The notes under the pieces were generated by a model. The model was not told where the DNA came from, made no database searches, and was given only the letters and a program-made list of their open reading frames with translations. A stretch of 64,000 bases of DNA from the NCBI RefSeq assembly GCF_902806685.2, contig NC_048555.1, positions 12,214,001-12,278,000 of the forward strand. The letters are read 5' to 3'. The DNA is from Maniola hyperantus (Eukaryota; Arthropoda; Insecta; Lepidoptera; Nymphalidae). Both the position numbers and the translations under genes were made by a program. Below, piece by piece: positions 60,246 through 64,000 of this stretch (within the stretch, counting starts at the first letter, position 1; every line of letters starts with the position of its first letter).

Positions 60246-60689
60246 TTATTATATTATGTATATAGCTGTTCGTGCTGATTCACTGATTCACTGACTGACT
60301 CACTCATTGATCACCTCTCCTGAACAATTTTGTATGATTTTTTTTTTGACTTTGGCTTCGTATAGAAGACAAAAATTCATTCGGAGGAAAAATAAGGTGA
60401 AAGCTGATGATTGAGGATTTCGGAGACGGGTGAAGAGCACGCTTAAGATATTAAAGATAAGTGGGGGGTGCTTGAGCAAATGTCACTCGAAACGTCATCC
60501 ATTTGCCAGTGAGCTGAAAAAAAAATCAAAATGGCGGAATTACTTTTTCCATAGAAATGTATGGCGAACAAAGTCCACATTTTGAAAAACCAACGTGGCA
60601 TGCTCGCGGACCACTTCAGTGGTCAGCGCAATACAGCGCCATGATGGGGTGTCATTATCTTGCAGTGTTGCACATCAAAATGTTAATAA
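60246..60689. other. Unassigned stretch
   Basis: Helitron-like 5' words at 60262-60310 (gctgttcgtgctgattcactg). 60500-60680 includes atggcggaattactttttcc and is not coding. Confidence 0.4.
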
Positions 60690-60815
60690 AATATCTTGTA
60701 CGATAGTACGGAACCCTTCGTGTGCGAGTCCGACTCGCAATTGACTCGCTTCTAAGGATTCATCCGCATGGATTTAGTTTTTCTAATAGCCCCGTGAGAA
60801 CTCTTTGATTTCCGA
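60690..60815. mobile_element. G2 end fragment followed by H2-type fragment
   Basis: gtacgatagtacggaaccc, gtgcgagtccgactcgc (60696-60738); then ttcatccgcatggatttag, ccgtgagaactctttgattt (60755-60815). Confidence 0.55.
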
Positions 60816-60830
60816 TTGAAAGACAAACCA

Positions 60831-61193
60831 AAAAACCGGCCAAGTGCGAGTTAGGCTCGCGCACTGAGGGTTCCGTAATACAGTCGTATTTTTTCGACAT
60901 TTTGCACGATTCAAAAACTATGATGGATAAAATAAACAAAAAATTGTTTTAGAATGCACAGGTGAAGCCCTTTCATATGATATCTCACTTGATATAGTTA
61001 TCTTACTTCGAAATATGAAAATACTAATTATTCCCCCTTAATACCAGCTATTAGACCCACCTACCTACCAAATCTCATGATTCTAGGTCAACGGAAAGTA
61101 CCCTGAAGGTTTCTTGACAGACAGACAGACAGACAACAAAGTGATCCTATAAGGGTTCCGTTTTTCCTTTTGAGGTACGGAACCCTAAAAATG
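60831..61193 (-). mobile_element. G element, complete
   Basis: aaaaccggccaagtgcgag, cagtcgtattttttcgac, cacaggtgaagccctttc, ggtttcttgacagacagac, ccttttgaggtacggaacccta. About 363 bp. Terminal words agggttccgta and tacggaaccct face each other. Confidence 0.88.
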
Positions 61194-61305
61194 TACAGTG
61201 TGCTACTTTGAATAAAATATTTTGACTTTGAATTTGTGTGTGTGAGCCTTTAGAATGATCGTAGCAGGCGGTCGGTAGTGGGCTACACTGGACATATTAC
61301 AGTAC

Positions 61306-61590
61306 CCGTAGTATAAGATTTTACGTCACACCAAACGTTGCTAGAATTCGAGAGTCGAAACACTTCTGCGTTATAGTAAACTGGATCTTAACTGCCTTGT
61401 TTTAAAGCTCAAGTTTGTCTACACATTTACAGCCAGCGCTCCAAGCGGAAACCTTGCGAAATTAAAATCAGTGGCATTGAATTTTTGACTTCAATTCAAG
61501 GCTCTTTAGGTCCATTTTACTTTGATGTTATTGTGTTTCGATTCTCGAATTCTAGCAACGTTTGGTGAGACGTAAAATCTTATACTACGG
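61306..61590. mobile_element. M16 MITE, 58-bp terminal inverted repeats
   Basis: 61306-61363 (ccgtagtataagattttacg..., gctagaattcgag) and 61533-61590 are complementary with 2-3 mismatches. 285 bp, 169-nt unique centre, no ORF. A single diverged end lies at 63541-63597. Confidence 0.92.
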
Positions 61591-61739
61591 ATACAGATTA
61601 GATGCTACAGACACACCGCAACATTAGTTAGCCTGACCGCCTTCCAATGAGATGTATAGCTTAACATCCGATTAGGTAGTGTGCATCTGTGCTCTCGTGG
61701 TAATAGCTTTATCTAAATAACTATAAACAGTCACATTGT

Positions 61740-61945
61740 GATCATCATCATCATCAACCGATAGACGTCCACGGCCGGACATAGGTTTCTTGTAGGGACT
61801 TCCATACGCCACGGTCTTGCGCCGCCTGAATCCAGCGGCTCCCTGCGACTCGTCTAAATGTCGTTCGCCAACTTAGTTAGGGCTCTTCCAACGCTGCGTC
61901 TTCCGGTGCGAGGTCGTCATTCCAGCACCTTGGGACCCCAACTTG
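61740..61945 (-). pseudogene. RTE-1 3' end
   Basis: (atc)n tail, caaccgatagacgtccacgg, aggtttcttgtagggactt, cggtcttgcgccgcctgaat, ctgcgactcgtct, ttccagcaccttgggacccc. Truncated at the 5' side. Confidence 0.82.
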
Positions 61946-62613
61946 GATCGCCCGAAAATAAAAACCATCAGCAAAAAAAATATTTTTAGAATAATTTTAA
62001 TATTTTTATTGAATAATTTATTAACCTAGCAGTAATAGTAAAATTTATTATTAAATACAATTTGTTACTTTTTTTTTATATGTATACCTATTCAACAAAG
62101 CAACAAGCAAACAGACTTTCGCATTTATCAGAGATTTTTAATATTAATTATTTTAACATTAAACATTCAAAATGTTAAACTTAAAATGTTTGTGTGCCAT
62201 AAAACTAAAAAAAACGTCCAATCTCGAACGGAAGTTTAAGGAAAAAGTACAAATTATTGCCATTGCAACTCATGTTTACTCAAAAACATTTCTATAAAAC
62301 TGTTTTATAGGTGACCAGTCAACGTGCGTGTTGATTTATACTTGAAGAAGGGTTCCGTACTTAAACAAATGAATAAAACTTCTTGCAGTAAACAAAGTCA
62401 TGAAGAGAGTCTTGGACTGTACCTAGTATTAAAATGATGTGGTGTTTTGTATAGCTGTTAATTAAAAATAAAAGATTTTTCGTTACTTTTAACATAATCA
62501 ATTATTAACGTCACCGCTGTACGGAAGGCGATTAATGAAGTCACAAAGGGTGAACGACAAATATTTTTTAATTTTTTTTAACATAAAAAATATTTTGTCG
62601 CAGAAATTACTCT
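61946..62613. other. Unassigned AT-rich stretch
   Basis: Only an H2-like oligo-repeat (caacaagcaaacagactttcg, 62100) is recognisable. Confidence 0.4.
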
Positions 62614-63034
62614 TTTTAGGGTTCCGTACCTCAAAAGGAAAAACGGAACCCTTATAGGATCACTTTGTTGTCTGTCTGTCAAGAAACCTACAGGGTACTT
62701 TCCGTTGACCTAGAATCATGAAATTTGGCAGGTAGGTAGATCTTATAGCTGACATTTGGGGAAAAATCTGAAAACCGTGAATTTAGGGTTAGATCACACA
62801 AAAAAAATTAAATTGTGGTCATGAACTAATAATTAGTATTTTCAGTTTTCGAAGTGAGTGACTATATCAAGTGACGTATCATATGAAAGGTCTTCACCTG
62901 TACATTCTTAAACAGATTTTTATTTATTTTTAAGCATCATAGTTTTTGAATTATCGTGCAAAATGTCGAAAAAATACGACTGTAGTACGGAACCCTCATT
63001 GCGCGAGCCTGACTCGCACTTGGCCGGTTTTTTT
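62614..63034 (+). mobile_element. G element, complete
   Basis: tttagggttccgtacctcaaaagg, aacggaacccttataggatc, aaatttggcaggtaggtagatc, atcaagtgacgtatcatatg, tacggaaccctcattgcgcg, cttggccggtttttt. ~420 bp, the reference copy for G. Confidence 0.9.
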
Positions 63035-63204
63035 ATGTCAAAGTTATTTTAGATAAGTTATTTCTCGTCAAAGAGCTGCATTGTAATAATATGAGCATTT
63101 GAAAGTAGTTTTGATAGATGCAAAGTGTCGCTACTAGATGGCATTAACAGTCGCTTCAGTACTGAGTGAACATACATATCATAGGTTACGTCACTGGCAG
63201 TTAG
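63035..63204. other. Unassigned stretch
   Basis: No feature recognised. Confidence 0.4.
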
Positions 63205-63283
63205 CGAACGGTGGCCTAGCGGTCAAGGCGTCGGGCGCGAACCCAAAAGACATAGGGTCGAATCCTGCCGGTCCGCAAATTTT
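63205..63283 (+). mobile_element. tRNA-like segment (SINE head or tRNA pseudogene)
   Basis: A box tggcctagcggtcaagg and B box gggtcgaatcctg. The acceptor ends (gcgaacg / ggtccgc) pair at only about 5 of 7 positions, and base 33 of the putative anticodon loop is G rather than U. Hence not a functional tRNA. No known SINE body follows. Confidence 0.55.
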
Positions 63284-63540
63284 AATATAATGTGTTTAAA
63301 ATTATGTAGACTTGACTACTATAAAGGGATTACTTATTTGACTATAGAACCCTATAAAAAAGTATACTTTCGAAATGTTTAGGAATCACGAAAAGTAATG
63401 GTAATGCATTTTGATTTAGTGTAATGTTTTATTGTAACGTAAGAGTGGAATTTTTATGAATTATTCGCATGGTGTTGTGACATTTATTAAAGCAGGCTTT
63501 ATTTATGTACTCACGACTTTAATATTTATGAGACCAGTAA

Positions 63541-63597
63541 CGCTTAGTACGAGATTTTATGTCTCGCCAACGTTGATAGTATTTGAGAGTCGAAACA
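63541..63597 (+). mobile_element. M16 MITE, single diverged end
   Basis: tagtacgagattttatgtctc, gccaacgttgatagt, ttgagagtcgaaacac; no partner end nearby. Confidence 0.7.
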
Positions 63598-63650
63598 CAG
63601 TAACATTAAAGTCTTCTTCGTCTTCTTCTCGAGTCGACGGTCACCTTTAA

Positions 63651-63826
63651 GAGCCTCAATAGCTCAACCGGTATAGGAGTGGACTGAAAACCGAAAGGTC
63701 GACGGTTCAAACCCCGCCCGTTGCACTATTGTCGTACCTACTCCTGGCACAAGCCTGACGCTTAATTGGAGAGGAAAGGGGAATATTAGTCATTTAACAT
63801 GGCTAATATTCTAAAAAAAAAAAAAC
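63651..63826 (+). mobile_element. S2 SINE (tRNA-Phe-like head), complete
   Basis: gagcctcaatagctcaaccgg (A box), ggactgaaaaccgaaagg, ggttcaaacccc (B box), gcactattgtcgtacc, gcacaagcctgacgctt, aaggggaatattagtcattt, A12. Closest to consensus. Confidence 0.9.
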
Positions 63827-64000
63827 GCTCAAAAAGCCGCAACCGCAATAGCTCGGTCTTAAAGGTAGCCGTCGTAGTGAAAAGATTATTCAGCCTACTG
63901 ATTTTGTTCATGTTGTAGTTGCTTCCAGGGACGCCGGGTGCTTGTGATCGGTATACAACGAAGCACCACGCGGGGCTCTATCCATGTCCCACGTCAAAGT
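63827..64000. other. Unassigned end of window
   Basis: No feature recognised before the window ends. Confidence 0.4.

Overview
The window looks like repeat-dense intergenic or intronic DNA from a lepidopteran (moth or butterfly). The sequence shows: AT-rich background; tRNA-headed SINEs with lepidopteran-type bodies; many short elements ending in a GC hairpin followed by CTAG|T (non-autonomous Helitron type); a dispersed element bounded by AGGGTTCCGTAC; 3' ends of RTE-clade retrotransposons with GAT-repeat tails. I found no convincing host protein-coding gene. Every coding stretch I can recognise is retrotransposon-derived. Species and chromosome cannot be read from this.

Layout. 1-6 kb: Helitron-like copies, an inverted-repeat element, and an M1 MITE at 2.4-2.7 kb; a second M1 at 4.8-5.6 kb is split by a tandem pair of M2 MITEs. 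6-14 kb: SINEs, a ~197-bp tandem repeat (7.5-8.1 kb), several MITEs, an RTE relic (11.2-11.8 kb) and a duplicated 125-bp segment (12.3-12.6 kb). 14-22 kb: a head-to-head pair of G elements, another complete M1, SINEs. 22.8-23.7 kb: 3' end of a LINE with an RNase H domain (minus strand). 24-32 kb: Helitron-like copies, MITEs, palindromes. 32-35 kb: an RTE-2 pseudogene broken by a SINE-like insert with a 13-bp target duplication and by a Helitron that carries a fragment of another RTE; the same Helitron/RTE junction recurs 1.9 kb away. 36-38 kb: RT relics, a long-TIR element flanked by 21-bp direct repeats, and an RTE 3' end inside a Helitron. 39.3-41.8 kb: the only long ORF, a 5'-truncated non-LTR reverse transcriptase with an apparently intact catalytic core. 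42-50 kb: palindromic MITEs, a 27-bp minisatellite, a foldback element with 127-bp arms, and a 67-bp micro-MITE with a 10-bp duplication. 50-57 kb: full S1 and S3 SINEs, a composite hAT-like unit, and a palindrome of about 90-bp arms whose loop encodes (minus strand) what reads as a complete hammerhead ribozyme core. 57-64 kb: RTE relics, two or three long-TIR MITEs, complete G elements, a tRNA-Phe-like SINE.

How the parts relate. The window is a record of nested insertions. The LINEs are the likely source of the enzymes that mobilised the SINEs. The Helitron-like and MITE copies are all non-autonomous: no Rep/helicase or DDE transposase is visible. Family labels (H1-H5, S1-S3, G, G2, J, K, M1-M16, D) are mine and defined in the entries. 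Strand for H families is 5' end to CTAG 3' end; for G it runs from AGGGTTCCGTACCTC to the CTTGGCCGG end. Boundaries of repeats without a stated target duplication are good to about 10-20 bp.
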